64,000 bases of DNA from Mucilaginibacter kameinonensis (lineage in GTDB: Bacteria; Bacteroidota; Bacteroidia; Sphingobacteriales; Sphingobacteriaceae). The position numbers and the translations under genes are program-made. Positions 18,540-27,387 of the stretch are shown in pieces. Location of the stretch: positions 496,001 to 560,000 of the forward strand of contig NZ_RCWZ01000004.1 of assembly GCF_003675385.1 (NCBI RefSeq), written 5' to 3'. Under the pieces are notes generated by a model. It saw only the letters and a program-made list of their open reading frames with translations, ran no database searches and was not told where the DNA came from. The stretch's first letter is position 1; every line of letters starts with the position of its first letter.

Positions 18540-19946
18540 TTATCGCTGATCCGGCTCATTATAAACACCAAACTCTGCAATAGAGGGCGGGGTCTCGTAG
18601 CTTTCGATGCTGATCCTTACTTTTTCTGCTTTTACTGCGGCGAAACGGTGTTGTTTAACCCGTTCCTCTTTTTCTCCATGGAACAAGATATTCCATTTAT
18701 TACCTGTAAAATATTCAAGCTTATATTTTTTGATGTTGGCCTTTCGTTCGAAAATGACCACTTCATTGAAAGTTTGAGGAGACCGGAAATCGACTTCGTA
18801 CCAAGGATTTTTAATTTCAGGATTAGACTGCCAGGACGACCCGAAATCGTCATCGTTGGCAAAATCCATGATGTTCATATCATCGCTCCAGCTCGAATTG
18901 GCTGGCTGATGCTTAGCTAAATTCGAAGCGATGACCGGCGCACCTGTCGGTCTGAAGTCCGCCTTTGAACCATCGCTGTGCCAAAGCCTGCCAATTTCTT
19001 TCAACGCTGCTACTGCGTTGTCATCGAACAGGCCATCGCGGTTCGGGGCGACATTTAAAATAAAATTGCAATTCGCTTTATTAAGTGGCAAAAGCGTTTC
19101 TTCAACCAGCTTCGCAGGTTCTTTAACCGGCACCGTCAGGAAATCAGTTTTCCAGAACCATGATGATTGCAGCGGAAGGCAGGCCAGCGAAGGCATCTGA
19201 TTGATGTCTTTGGACATACGCTGACCGGCACCCATTTCATACGTCTTTATATCGGTGTAGTAAAGACCATCCTTAGGGTACTTGGCACCATTGAGGTCCA
19301 TCAGCACACAATTCGGCTGCAATGACTTAACCAGCTTGTAAATCTGCTCAAACGGAACATCATCATAGGAGATCCTCGACCAGGGTGCATCCCAGCCGTC
19401 AATGATGATAGCCTCGATCTGCCCGTAATTGGTAAGCAGCTCTGTCAGTTGTTTTTTTACCATTTCAATATGGGCCGGCTTGATCTCGTTAGGGCGTAAT
19501 TTATGGTGGGTATCCAAAATAGAATAATACAACATCACTTTCAGACCATTTGCCCGGAAAGCGTCGACGAACTGCCTTACCACATCCTTTTTATAAGGGC
19601 TGTGCATCACATTATAATCGGTCGTTTTGGTATCCCAGATACAAAAACCGCTATGATGTTTGGTGGTCAGGCATCCGTAGGTCATGTTTGCGGATTTTGC
19701 CGCTTTAGCCCATTGGTCAGCATCAAGTTTTGTCGGGTTGAAAGCTGACGGCGAAGCTTCAGGATCGGGCCAGTCCTGGTTAAAATAGGTCGGTATATTG
19801 AAATGGATAAACATACCGAATTTAAGGTCAACGAAAGATTGTTGCAGCTCGCCGAGTGTTTTTTTCGGTGCCTGGGCAAAAGCACCCACGACCAGCAGTT
19901 TTAGGATAAGCAGGAAACAGGTGTTTAAAAAGAATCTGATTTTCAT
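18540..19946 (-). CDS. GH29 alpha-L-fucosidase with C-terminal discoidin-like domain
   Basis: A 468-residue secreted enzyme with a signal peptide ending in GAFAQA. The catalytic barrel (about 30-340) has the family landmarks FGMFIHFN, KHHSGFCIWDTKTTDYNV and IIIDGWDAPWS, where the aspartate of IIDGW is the likely nucleophile by position. GH29 enzymes hydrolyse terminal alpha-L-fucose with retention. Residues about 350-468 resemble an F5/8-type C (CBM32-like) domain, with WYEVDFRSPQTFNEVVIFE. It is the only sugar hydrolase in the window and ends the second SusCD locus, which therefore probably handles fucosylated glycans. A hairpin separates it from SusD. Confidence 0.9.
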   Translation of the reverse strand: MKIRFFLNTCFLLILKLLVVGAFAQAPKKTLGELQQSFVDLKFGMFIHFNIPTYFNQDWPDPEASPSAFNPTKLDADQWAKAAKSANMTYGCLTTKHHSGFCIWDTKTTDYNVMHSPYKKDVVRQFVDAFRANGLKVMLYYSILDTHHKLRPNEIKPAHIEMVKKQLTELLTNYGQIEAIIIDGWDAPWSRISYDDVPFEQIYKLVKSLQPNCVLMDLNGAKYPKDGLYYTDIKTYEMGAGQRMSKDINQMPSLACLPLQSSWFWKTDFLTVPVKEPAKLVEETLLPLNKANCNFILNVAPNRDGLFDDNAVAALKEIGRLWHSDGSKADFRPTGAPVIASNLAKHQPANSSWSDDMNIMDFANDDDFGSSWQSNPEIKNPWYEVDFRSPQTFNEVVIFERKANIKKYKLEYFTGNKWNILFHGEKEERVKQHRFAAVKAEKVRISIESYETPPSIAEFGVYNEPDQR

Positions 19947-19981
19947 TATGGATCTTATTTTGTGTACGAAAGGGCAAAGTA

Positions 19982-20006
19982 AAGGGCAGCAACAGCCGCT
20001 GCCCTT
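19982..20006 (-). promoter_or_regulatory. Intercistronic hairpin between SusD and fucosidase genes
   Basis: AAGGGCAGC (19982-19990) and GCTGCCCTT (19998-20006) form a 9-bp GC-rich stem with a 7-nt loop, starting right after the SusD stop. On the minus strand only a short mixed tail (TACTTTG) follows, so it may act as a weak terminator or RNA-stability element that lowers fucosidase expression relative to SusCD. Confidence 0.4.
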
Positions 20007-20012
20007 AAATGA

Positions 20013-21635
20013 TTATTTCCAGAGTGGATTCTGCGTCAGTATGCCCTTTGAATCATCTATGGCAAATTGCGGTATAGGCCAAACATAAAACTTAGCATTA
20101 TTAAAGAAACGTTGCTCGACAACGGTTTTAGGATATTTGTTGATGTGCCCGTTGGCCGTGCTGATATTCGTGATCCCTGCAGAGGCATCAACTGTATAGA
20201 TTGCGCCCTGCAAAACCTGCTCGCCAATTTTCCATCTCAGCACGTCAAAATAACGCAGCCCTTCTCCTGCCAGTTCGATCCGCCGCTCGTGACGGATGAA
20301 ATTGCGCATATTGGTTTGGTTCAACGCCAGACCGTTGATGCTGAATGTTTGCGCGATTGTTGGCATACCGGCCCTGGAACGGACCTGGTCAAGGGCTGCT
20401 ATCACGTCGGCGGCAGGCCCCGCAACCTCATTCTGAGCTTCTGCATAGTTCAGGAGCACCTCCGCGTAGTGAAATGCCTTCCAGTTGTTGACACCGGAAC
20501 GTACATAATCGTACCTGTCAACATTTTTGCACCATGAATAGCCCGACCTCGATCCCAGGTCACCGCCGATACGGTCGCCCTGGTTATTGAACGGATCGTA
20601 TTGATTAATATCGGCAAAATAAGGATAAGGGTAAATGTCCCCGGGGCACAATACAGTCTGCCTCAGGCGGGGATCCCTGTTATTATACGGATCTGTAGCC
20701 ACGAAAGCAGGATCTTTGGTGTAAGGATAATAGCCGTTTTTGCTTTCATAGTCGTTAACCAGTTCAGATGTTGGGTCGAGAATATTTCTTCCGTTCATCA
20801 ATGCCTGCGATCCCAATATATCACGCAAGCCGTTTTGGTGAACGGAAAGTGTATAGCCAAATGACCAGATATCTTCGGAAGAATAATCCCCATCCTTTTG
20901 AAAAAAGTCGAAATAGGTAGGATAAAGCTTGTACAGGTTAAGGTCCATCACCGCTTTAGCAGCCGCAGCAGCGTTCTGATAATCGCCGGCGTACAAATAG
21001 ATACGTGCTTTTAAAGCCATTGCCGCACCTTTGGTAGCCCTGCCGAGATCAGCACCCGTATAGCTGAGCGGCAGGTCGGCCGCGGCTTCGTCCAGCCAGT
21101 CCAATTCTGCCTTCATAATATCGGCTTTCGGTGTTTTGGGAAGATCCGCTTTTGTCGGATCCGTGATCAGGCTATTGACAAAAGGGATATCGCCGTAAAG
21201 CGTGGTCATGATGAAATACCGGTAGGCCAGCACGAATTTCACTTCTGCCGTCAGCCTCTTTTTAAGCGCCGGGTCCATACCCGGAACTTTGTCCACATTG
21301 GCGAAAAAACTGAAGGCCTGGCGCATCGGTTCATAGCTCCATTCCTTACTGCTGATCGTAGGGTCCTGTGTGCTGTTACCAAAGCGGCGGGTGGTCTGGT
21401 CGTTGCTGATGCCATTATCGCTCATCCCTTCGTAATAAACGAAGTTGTCCTGGGGCATATAAGTGTACATCCGGGTGGCGAACATCGTCGCGTCATCTGA
21501 AGTCTGCCAATAGGTTTCGTCGGTGATCTGGTTGAGCGGATGCTGATCAAGCAGGCCTTTTTTACATCCTGCCAGCCCCACTGCCATTGCGAAGGCAATG
21601 AAAACGGTTATTATCGTATATCTTTTATTTTTCAT
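20013..21635 (-). CDS. SusD/RagB-type outer-membrane lipoprotein, fucosyl-glycan locus
   Basis: About 540 residues from the ATG at 21635 (MKNKRYTII), chosen because it starts directly at the signal peptide; an in-frame ATG seven codons upstream at 21656 is the alternative. The lipobox VGLAGCKKG gives the lipidated cysteine. Family landmarks include KFVLAYRYFIMTTLYGDIPF in the helical part and FIRHERRIELAGEGLRYFDVLRW near the C-terminus. It should bind glycan at the surface together with the SusC encoded immediately upstream. The downstream fucosidase points to fucose-containing substrates. Confidence 0.94.
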   Translation of the reverse strand: MKNKRYTIITVFIAFAMAVGLAGCKKGLLDQHPLNQITDETYWQTSDDATMFATRMYTYMPQDNFVYYEGMSDNGISNDQTTRRFGNSTQDPTISSKEWSYEPMRQAFSFFANVDKVPGMDPALKKRLTAEVKFVLAYRYFIMTTLYGDIPFVNSLITDPTKADLPKTPKADIMKAELDWLDEAAADLPLSYTGADLGRATKGAAMALKARIYLYAGDYQNAAAAAKAVMDLNLYKLYPTYFDFFQKDGDYSSEDIWSFGYTLSVHQNGLRDILGSQALMNGRNILDPTSELVNDYESKNGYYPYTKDPAFVATDPYNNRDPRLRQTVLCPGDIYPYPYFADINQYDPFNNQGDRIGGDLGSRSGYSWCKNVDRYDYVRSGVNNWKAFHYAEVLLNYAEAQNEVAGPAADVIAALDQVRSRAGMPTIAQTFSINGLALNQTNMRNFIRHERRIELAGEGLRYFDVLRWKIGEQVLQGAIYTVDASAGITNISTANGHINKYPKTVVEQRFFNNAKFYVWPIPQFAIDDSKGILTQNPLWK

Positions 21636-21667
21636 GATCTTATTTTCAAAATTCATAAACCCAATGA

Positions 21668-24600
21668 TCAGAAGGTTACATTTAAACCAAGGCTGAGATT
21701 GCGGACCTGCGGATAGTTTGATCCGTCACCATAATTGGCGATCTCGGGGTCAAGGTTTTTCGGGAAATTCTTACTGGTGATCAGGAACAGATTATCCCCG
21801 GTTACAAAGATCCTCGCCGAACCGATTCCCAGTCTTTTGGTCAGCTTCTCCGCGAACGTATAGCCGACCTGCGCGTTTTTAAACCGCATATAGGCAGCTT
21901 TAAATAACCACCAGCTGTTGAACTGTCCATTATTGATAGACTGATCTGTACGGAGCACGGGGTAACGCGCATTGGGGTTTGAAGGTGACCAGTAATCCAG
22001 CTGCGACTGCAGGATATTGCCGTCCCCGTTAAAGAAGAAAGGCACCTGCGCGCCGCCCTGAACCCGAAGCAGGTTGCTGAATACCCCCTGCATAAGTACA
22101 GAAACGTCAAAGCCCTTATAGCTTGCCCCCAGGCTGATGCCATAACGGTAATGCGGGGTTGCCTGGCCAAGGATAACACGGTCATCAGGCGTAATTTTTC
22201 CGTCGCCGTTGACGTCTTTGTACTTGATGTCACCCGGGATATCACGCGGGTCCTGTGTGGCATGGTTGGCGATATCATCTTTTGACTGGAACAGCCCTTC
22301 AGCCTGCAGGCCGTACCAGATCCAGCGGGACTGCCCGACCAGTAAAGGATTGTCACCCAACTGCTCGGGGGTACCACCGAGGCTCAGGATTTTGTTTCTT
22401 GTGTCTGAAAAATTGACCGCAACACGGTAATTCAGCTGACCGATATTATTCTTATAGGCAATATTAAGCTCGAATCCCTGGTTACGCAGGCTGCCCACAT
22501 TCTGTTGAGGTCCATCTATACCGTAAGATGAAGCAACCTTAGGAACAAGAAGAATACCGGTAGTCTTATCCCTGAACAGGTCAATATTGAAATCCAGGTG
22601 CTTGAGCAGCGTCAGGTCCAGACCAAGGTTAACGGTAGTTTTCACCTCCCAGGTAAGGTTTGGATTTGGGGAATTATTATAATAAGTGGTAGTTGAAGCA
22701 GCTTTATTGAGCACGTATTTATCCTGCGCAATGGTATTCGCGTACGGATACAGGCCCCCGGCGTTCTGGTTGCCTACCTGGCCCAATGAACCCCTTACTT
22801 TCAGAAAATCAACCGTATTCGCCAATGGTTTGAAGAAATCCTCCTCAGAAGCTATCCAACCAGCAGATACGGACGGAAAAAAACCGTATTTCTTATTTTG
22901 AAATACCGACGTACCGTCGTAGCGGGCATTGGCTTCAATAAGGTATTTCCCGCTGAAATCGTAATTCACGCGTCCGAACCAGGATCGGATCGCATAAGAG
23001 GTTGCGTTGCCGGACACATTGGTCAGGGTGGGATCCGATGAACCGGCATCGATCTGGTCAAGGGAGTTGTTCAGGAAACCGTAACGGGTGATACTGTTGT
23101 AGTCATAACGGTCCTGCTCCTGCGAGTAACCCGCCAAAGCTTTAAGGTTATGTTTGCCGAAAGCCTTGTTGTAATTCAAGGTGATCAATGTTGTAGGGTG
23201 GGACCTGGAATAATTGGCCTTATAGGCGCTGTTCGGGTTATTATTATAAGATACGATCTGTTCGTCATCATTATACAAAGGATACTTATTATTAAAGCCC
23301 GACAGGAAACTGCTCGTGTAATTATAGCCATAAGTGCCGTTCAGTAACAGGTCATCGGTGATCCTGAACTCCGCCAGGAAATTGGTATTGATCGTATTCA
23401 GGGTTTCGTTCTGAACCCCGGCTTTCGTCATGATGTCATTGGGCTGGTCGCCTCCGCGGTAAGAACGGTCATGTCCGTCTTTGGTGTAAGGATATTCCGT
23501 TACCGGTACGATGTATGACCATTGCAGCGCACTTCCGATACCATAGGAAGGTTGCTGCTTATCTTCTTTCGTTAAAACAGTATTGATACCCAATTTCCAT
23601 CGTTTTGATACCTGTACGTTCACATTGGCCCTGGTACTGTAACGCTTATAATCCACATTTTTGATCAAACCGCCCTGGTTGAGATAGCCACCCGACACAA
23701 AGTAGTCCGCTGTTCCGGACCCTCCTGCAACGCTCAGGTTCTGCTGGTTTTGCAAAGCCTGATTATGCAGAATGTAGGGCAGCCAGTTGGTGCTCGGCAG
23801 CTCTCCTGACTTGTATTTCTGCACCAGCTCGGGCGTGAATTTCACCTGCGCCCCGGGGTTATCATTTAGCTGCGCCTGGTTGTACAGGTCTACAAACTGC
23901 GGAGCATCGACAAACTTTGGCAACCTTGCCGGGCGCTGATAACCGAATATCGAGCTGTATTGTACAACGGGCTTGCTGTTGAGCTTACCTTTTTTGGTTG
24001 TTACCAGTAAAACGCCGCCTGATGCCCTCGCGCCATAAATAGCAGTGGCAGACGCGTCTTTCAGGATACTAACCGATTCGATGTCGTTCGGGTTCAGGTA
24101 ATCAATGCCGTTGACGGCCATACCGTCAACGATGTACAGCACCGGATTATTTGACAGGGTGCTGTTTCCGCGGATATCAATAGAAGTTGATCCGTAACCC
24201 GGATTTCCATCAGTTTGCTGGATGTTCAGGCCTGCCGCTTCACCCTGCAAAATGTTCAGGACGGAAGGAACGGGACGGTTCACTATTTCTTTGCTTGAAA
24301 CCGTTTCAACCGAGCTCGTAACATTGGCTTTTTGCTGGGTTCCGTAACCTACGACCACAACTTCACTCAGGCTTGCGGATAAGGTGGCCAATGTTACGGT
24401 AAGTTCCCGGTGATCGCCGTCAACCGTCAGGGACCGTTCAAAACGGACCGAACCTACCATCGTTACGACAACATAGTAATTACCCTCCGGCACCCCTTCA
24501 AACGTAAAATCACCGTTGGCATCGGAAATGGCACCTTTTTCGTAATTTTTACCCTTGATACTGATTGTAGCGCCGGGTAGCGGCTGACCTTTGTCATCAA

Positions 24601-25024
24601 CCACTTTGATATGAAAATTAATGACGCTGAAGATCGAACGGACCTGATCGAACAGCGACGCCCTCTTCCGTTGTACAACAATTGTTTTGTCCGAAATAGT
24701 ATAGCTAAGTGACAGACCTTCAAACACTTTATCAAGCGCAACATTGAGCGGTGCATTTTCGACCTGTACTGATAGCTTAATGTCAGCAATATCATCCCCA
24801 TCCTCCCAGAAGAACCGGTAGCCAGTTTCCTTTTGTATTTGTTGAAAGACCTCTGTTATCGGTTTGTTCCTGGCATCAAGCGTTACTTTTTGTGCAAAGC
24901 TTTTGGCAGATACTTGTAAGCAGGCGATGGTGATCATTATCATAATGAGTTTCATTACCATCAAAAATTTAAGTACGGTACGTCGTAAATAAAAGACTGG
25001 TACCGCACGAATGTTTAAATTCAT
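21668..25024 (-). CDS. SusC/RagA TonB-dependent transporter with STN domain, fucosyl-glycan locus
   Basis: An 1118-residue outer-membrane transporter. A long leader (a second start-like methionine at residue 22) ends in VSAKSFAQ. The STN domain covers about 50-115, a carboxypeptidase-like regulatory domain follows (about 135-215), then SEVVVVGYGTQQKANVT leads into the plug with GARASGGVLLVTTKKGK, and the barrel ends in LSLGLNVTF. The STN domain pairs it with the FecR protein encoded 196 bp upstream. SusC and SusD act as a hinged bucket for oligosaccharide import. On the plus strand an exact TAnnTTTG box (TACTTTTG, 25024-25031) overlaps the start codon. Confidence 0.95.
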   Translation of the reverse strand: MNLNIRAVPVFYLRRTVLKFLMVMKLIMIMITIACLQVSAKSFAQKVTLDARNKPITEVFQQIQKETGYRFFWEDGDDIADIKLSVQVENAPLNVALDKVFEGLSLSYTISDKTIVVQRKRASLFDQVRSIFSVINFHIKVVDDKGQPLPGATISIKGKNYEKGAISDANGDFTFEGVPEGNYYVVVTMVGSVRFERSLTVDGDHRELTVTLATLSASLSEVVVVGYGTQQKANVTSSVETVSSKEIVNRPVPSVLNILQGEAAGLNIQQTDGNPGYGSTSIDIRGNSTLSNNPVLYIVDGMAVNGIDYLNPNDIESVSILKDASATAIYGARASGGVLLVTTKKGKLNSKPVVQYSSIFGYQRPARLPKFVDAPQFVDLYNQAQLNDNPGAQVKFTPELVQKYKSGELPSTNWLPYILHNQALQNQQNLSVAGGSGTADYFVSGGYLNQGGLIKNVDYKRYSTRANVNVQVSKRWKLGINTVLTKEDKQQPSYGIGSALQWSYIVPVTEYPYTKDGHDRSYRGGDQPNDIMTKAGVQNETLNTINTNFLAEFRITDDLLLNGTYGYNYTSSFLSGFNNKYPLYNDDEQIVSYNNNPNSAYKANYSRSHPTTLITLNYNKAFGKHNLKALAGYSQEQDRYDYNSITRYGFLNNSLDQIDAGSSDPTLTNVSGNATSYAIRSWFGRVNYDFSGKYLIEANARYDGTSVFQNKKYGFFPSVSAGWIASEEDFFKPLANTVDFLKVRGSLGQVGNQNAGGLYPYANTIAQDKYVLNKAASTTTYYNNSPNPNLTWEVKTTVNLGLDLTLLKHLDFNIDLFRDKTTGILLVPKVASSYGIDGPQQNVGSLRNQGFELNIAYKNNIGQLNYRVAVNFSDTRNKILSLGGTPEQLGDNPLLVGQSRWIWYGLQAEGLFQSKDDIANHATQDPRDIPGDIKYKDVNGDGKITPDDRVILGQATPHYRYGISLGASYKGFDVSVLMQGVFSNLLRVQGGAQVPFFFNGDGNILQSQLDYWSPSNPNARYPVLRTDQSINNGQFNSWWLFKAAYMRFKNAQVGYTFAEKLTKRLGIGSARIFVTGDNLFLITSKNFPKNLDPEIANYGDGSNYPQVRNLSLGLNVTF

Positions 25025-25151
25025 ACTTTTGTACGTTTGGGTTTAATGTGATACATAAAAATCTCTGTCGAATCCTGGCAACTGCCAGTTTAGTAGGGAA
25101 GCCCAGACATAGCCGGGGATGGGTTCCAATCACGCCCCGGCTTCTTTTTTT
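25024..25151 (+). ncRNA. Candidate antisense RNA to the SusC leader, locus 2
   Basis: TACTTTTG at 25024-25031 matches the Bacteroidota -7 consensus TAnnTTTG exactly on the plus strand, and an intrinsic terminator ends at 25151. A transcript from about 25038 would be near 113 nt and complementary to the susC leader. Size, position and strand match the candidate in the first locus, which argues for a conserved regulatory RNA such as the DonS-type antisense RNAs known in Bacteroides. A clear -33 TTTG is missing. Confidence 0.4.
25111..25151 (+). terminator. Intrinsic terminator in the fecR-susC gap, antisense to susC
   Basis: AGCCGGGG (25111-25118) pairs exactly with CCCCGGCT (25135-25142) over a 16-nt loop, and seven Ts follow at 25145-25151. 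The orientation is plus, opposite to all genes around it. Confidence 0.65.
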
Positions 25152-25220
25152 CCCCTCGAATAGTGTGGCATATTATTTTCTCATAGGCTATTACTTATAG
25201 GTTTATATTTTATAGGTTGG

Positions 25221-26387
25221 TTATGGTATCAAGGTAAGCCGGCTGCGGTGATCCGGCCCGGCCGGCTTTTCGACTTTAAAATTCACTTTGCTGATCCTGA
25301 GCACATCCAAAACCTGGAGTAAAGTGTAGGACCGTTCTATCGACCCGGAGAATGTCCTGTTTTTGATATCGCCCTGGTAAACGACATCAATATTGTACCA
25401 GCGCGACAGCTGCCGCATCAGCGGACGGATCCCGGTGTGGTTAAACACAAAGAGGCCGTCTTTCCAGCCAGCCGCTCCCTCGGCATCCACATTGATAATT
25501 TTCAATTTACCGTCCCCGCCTTCAGCCTGCTGTCCGGGAGCGATAGTTACCTGCGCCTGATACCGTTGATTGGATATTCGGACAGATCCTTCCAGGAGCG
25601 TTGTGCGCTGTACCTGTTCGTCCGCGTATGCATTGATATTAAAATGGGTGCCGAGTACTTCCACGCGTTCATTGGTGGTGCTGACATCGAAAGGCTTTGC
25701 TTTATTTTTTGCGACCTCGAAATAGGCTTCGCCGGTTAGTGCGACCGGCCGTTTATGATCTGAAAAGCGGGATGGAAAAGTCAGTGAGGACATCGCGTTC
25801 AGCCAGACTTTGGTGCCGTCCGCGAGTACAACCCGGAATTGCCCGCCAGAGGGCGTGGTCAGTGTATTCATTTCCGAAGCAGCCTGGCCGGTCCCTTTCC
25901 CTTCATGGTAACTGATCTCCCCGTTGGCATCCTTAGTAATTTCCAGCCCCTTCTTTAAATATATCCGGCCATTTTTAGCAAGGTTAAGATCAATTCTTTG
26001 TCCGCTGGAAAGTGTCAGGACCGCCACATCTTTACCCGGCATCACATCCAGCTTGGAGGACTGTGCTACGTTAAATACGGGCGTCACCCTGAACACAAAA
26101 AAGACAGCAGTCATCACCGAAACAACAATAACAGAAACCAGGGCGTTTCGCAATGCCTTCCTGCGGGTCTCCCCTCCATCAGTCCTCTCCCCTGCCGATC
26201 TACGTATATTACGAAACATGCCCTCCCTTGCAGCCGCAAGCTGCTCTTTGGTGTACCCGGCTGTAAGTTCAGGATCGCTTTCAAAGGAAGCGTACCAGCG
26301 GTCTAACTCACCAATTTCTTCTGGGGAGGCAGTTCCGTTGTTAAATTTCTCGAGCAGGTCTATAATTCTGCGCTGGGCGTCGTTCAT
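25221..26387 (-). CDS. FecR-type anti-sigma factor, fucosyl-glycan locus
   Basis: A 388-residue protein with a cytoplasmic sigma-binding N-terminus (about 1-75), one membrane helix (ALVSVIVVSVMTAVFFVF, about 84-101), a periplasmic FecR domain (VWLNAMSSLTFPSRF, GEAYFEVAKN) and the C-terminal DUF4974-like domain (IRPLMRQLSRWYNIDVVYQG). It transmits the substrate-bound state of the downstream SusC to the upstream sigma factor. It is the paralogue of the FecR protein at 16174-17340 with the same length and layout. Confidence 0.93.
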   Translation of the reverse strand: MNDAQRRIIDLLEKFNNGTASPEEIGELDRWYASFESDPELTAGYTKEQLAAAREGMFRNIRRSAGERTDGGETRRKALRNALVSVIVVSVMTAVFFVFRVTPVFNVAQSSKLDVMPGKDVAVLTLSSGQRIDLNLAKNGRIYLKKGLEITKDANGEISYHEGKGTGQAASEMNTLTTPSGGQFRVVLADGTKVWLNAMSSLTFPSRFSDHKRPVALTGEAYFEVAKNKAKPFDVSTTNERVEVLGTHFNINAYADEQVQRTTLLEGSVRISNQRYQAQVTIAPGQQAEGGDGKLKIINVDAEGAAGWKDGLFVFNHTGIRPLMRQLSRWYNIDVVYQGDIKNRTFSGSIERSYTLLQVLDVLRISKVNFKVEKPAGPDHRSRLTLIP

Positions 26388-26458
26388 TAAGGTGTTTTAA
26401 CCTAAGTCACTTAACTGCCACGCAGGTGCTAATAAAAAAACATTTTTTTAAAAAAAAA

Positions 26459-27070
26459 TTACAAACGGCTTGCCAGAACGGCAAAAAGACAGACGGCCAG
26501 CAGGTCTAACTGGTTCTCACGCAGCTCGCTCCTGAGGTAAGTGAACGCCCGTGTGAGATGTTTTTTAACGGTGCTTACCGAAATCCCCATCCGGTCCGAA
26601 ATTTCCTGCTGGGACAGGTGTTCAAAACGGCTTAACAGGAAAACTTCCCGGCATTTATCAGGTAATTTAGCGGCGGCCAACCTGACTTTTTCCCGGATTT
26701 CTTTCAGGATCATTTCTTCATCCGGCCTCAACGGTGAAATTTGTTTTTGCCGTATGATTTCGTTCAGGTGCGCAAGGTGTACCTGCTGTGACCTGTAGAT
26801 ATTGAACACTTTATACTTGAGGGCCGTTTTAAGCCATGCTTCCAGACTGGTATCAATAACCAGTTCCTGCCGTTTCAGGAAGAGACTGACCATCACTTCC
26901 TGGACAACCTCTTCCGCAGCCTCTTTCGACTTCAGGCGCTGATAGGCCGTATCCAATAATTTACGCCAGTAACGATGATAAATTTCTTCAAATGCTGCAA
27001 AGTCATCACGTTCGCTTAGCAGCGAAAGCAGCCTTTGGTCGGTAAAGATGGGCAATTGATATTTCCGCAT
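26459..27070 (-). CDS. ECF RNA polymerase sigma factor, fucosyl-glycan locus
   Basis: A 203-residue ECF sigma factor with region 2 (about 20-95; EAAEEVVQEVMVSLFLKRQ) and region 4 (about 130-185; HLSQQEISDRMGISVSTVKKHL as helix-turn-helix). It is followed 71 bp downstream by its FecR partner. A perfect TAnnTTTG box lies 17-24 bp upstream of the start on the minus strand. The C-terminus is a short hydrophobic tail (LLAVCLFAVLASRL), as in other Bacteroidota members. Confidence 0.93.
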   Translation of the reverse strand: MRKYQLPIFTDQRLLSLLSERDDFAAFEEIYHRYWRKLLDTAYQRLKSKEAAEEVVQEVMVSLFLKRQELVIDTSLEAWLKTALKYKVFNIYRSQQVHLAHLNEIIRQKQISPLRPDEEMILKEIREKVRLAAAKLPDKCREVFLLSRFEHLSQQEISDRMGISVSTVKKHLTRAFTYLRSELRENQLDLLAVCLFAVLASRL

Positions 27071-27086
27071 TTGAATTCTGTGCCAA

Positions 27087-27094
27087 CAAATCTA
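27087..27094 (-). promoter_or_regulatory. -7 promoter box for the second sigma gene
   Basis: TAGATTTG on the minus strand fits the Bacteroidota -7 consensus TAnnTTTG exactly and sits 17-24 bp before the ATG. No TTTG at the usual -33 distance was found, so the call is tentative. Confidence 0.35.
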
Positions 27095-27295
27095 AATCAT
27101 AATATCCAATTTGAAGGATTTGTTAAATTAAAGTTACAAACCGGATTTTCGTCTGTTGTTTTTTTCATGGCCAACTGGCGGTTAAGGATCTCCGGTAGCT
27201 GACCAGTCCGTGCCTAACAGGTATTCCCGGGCTCCCCAAGCGTGAGGCGGACAGGAGCGGCCGGGTCGTTCCCCGGGCGCAGACCGTAAAACAGG

Positions 27296-27324
27296 AAAAA
27301 GCACCCGCTTCAGGAGGTGCTTTT
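27296..27324 (-). terminator. Intrinsic terminator of the cysteine-synthase/DsbD operon
   Basis: AAAAAGCACC (27296-27305) pairs with GGTGCTTTT (27316-27324) over a loop of about 10 nt. A/T tracts flank both sides, so it can work in both directions. It lies 64 bp past the DsbD stop. Confidence 0.7.
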
Positions 27325-27387
27325 GTTAACTAACTAATAACTGATTTTCAAGAACGATTGAAGACTTGGTGATATCCTGTGTAATAA

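Larger units (their letters stand above)
27071..27387. other. Intergenic region between dsbD operon end and sigma gene (317 bp)
   Basis: No gene seen. The sigma-proximal part (27071-27150) is AT-rich and carries the -7 box at 27087-27094. The middle (27160-27290) is GC-rich with several CCCGGG-like words but no convincing fold or frame. The dsbD-proximal part holds the terminator at 27296-27324. Confidence 0.6.
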
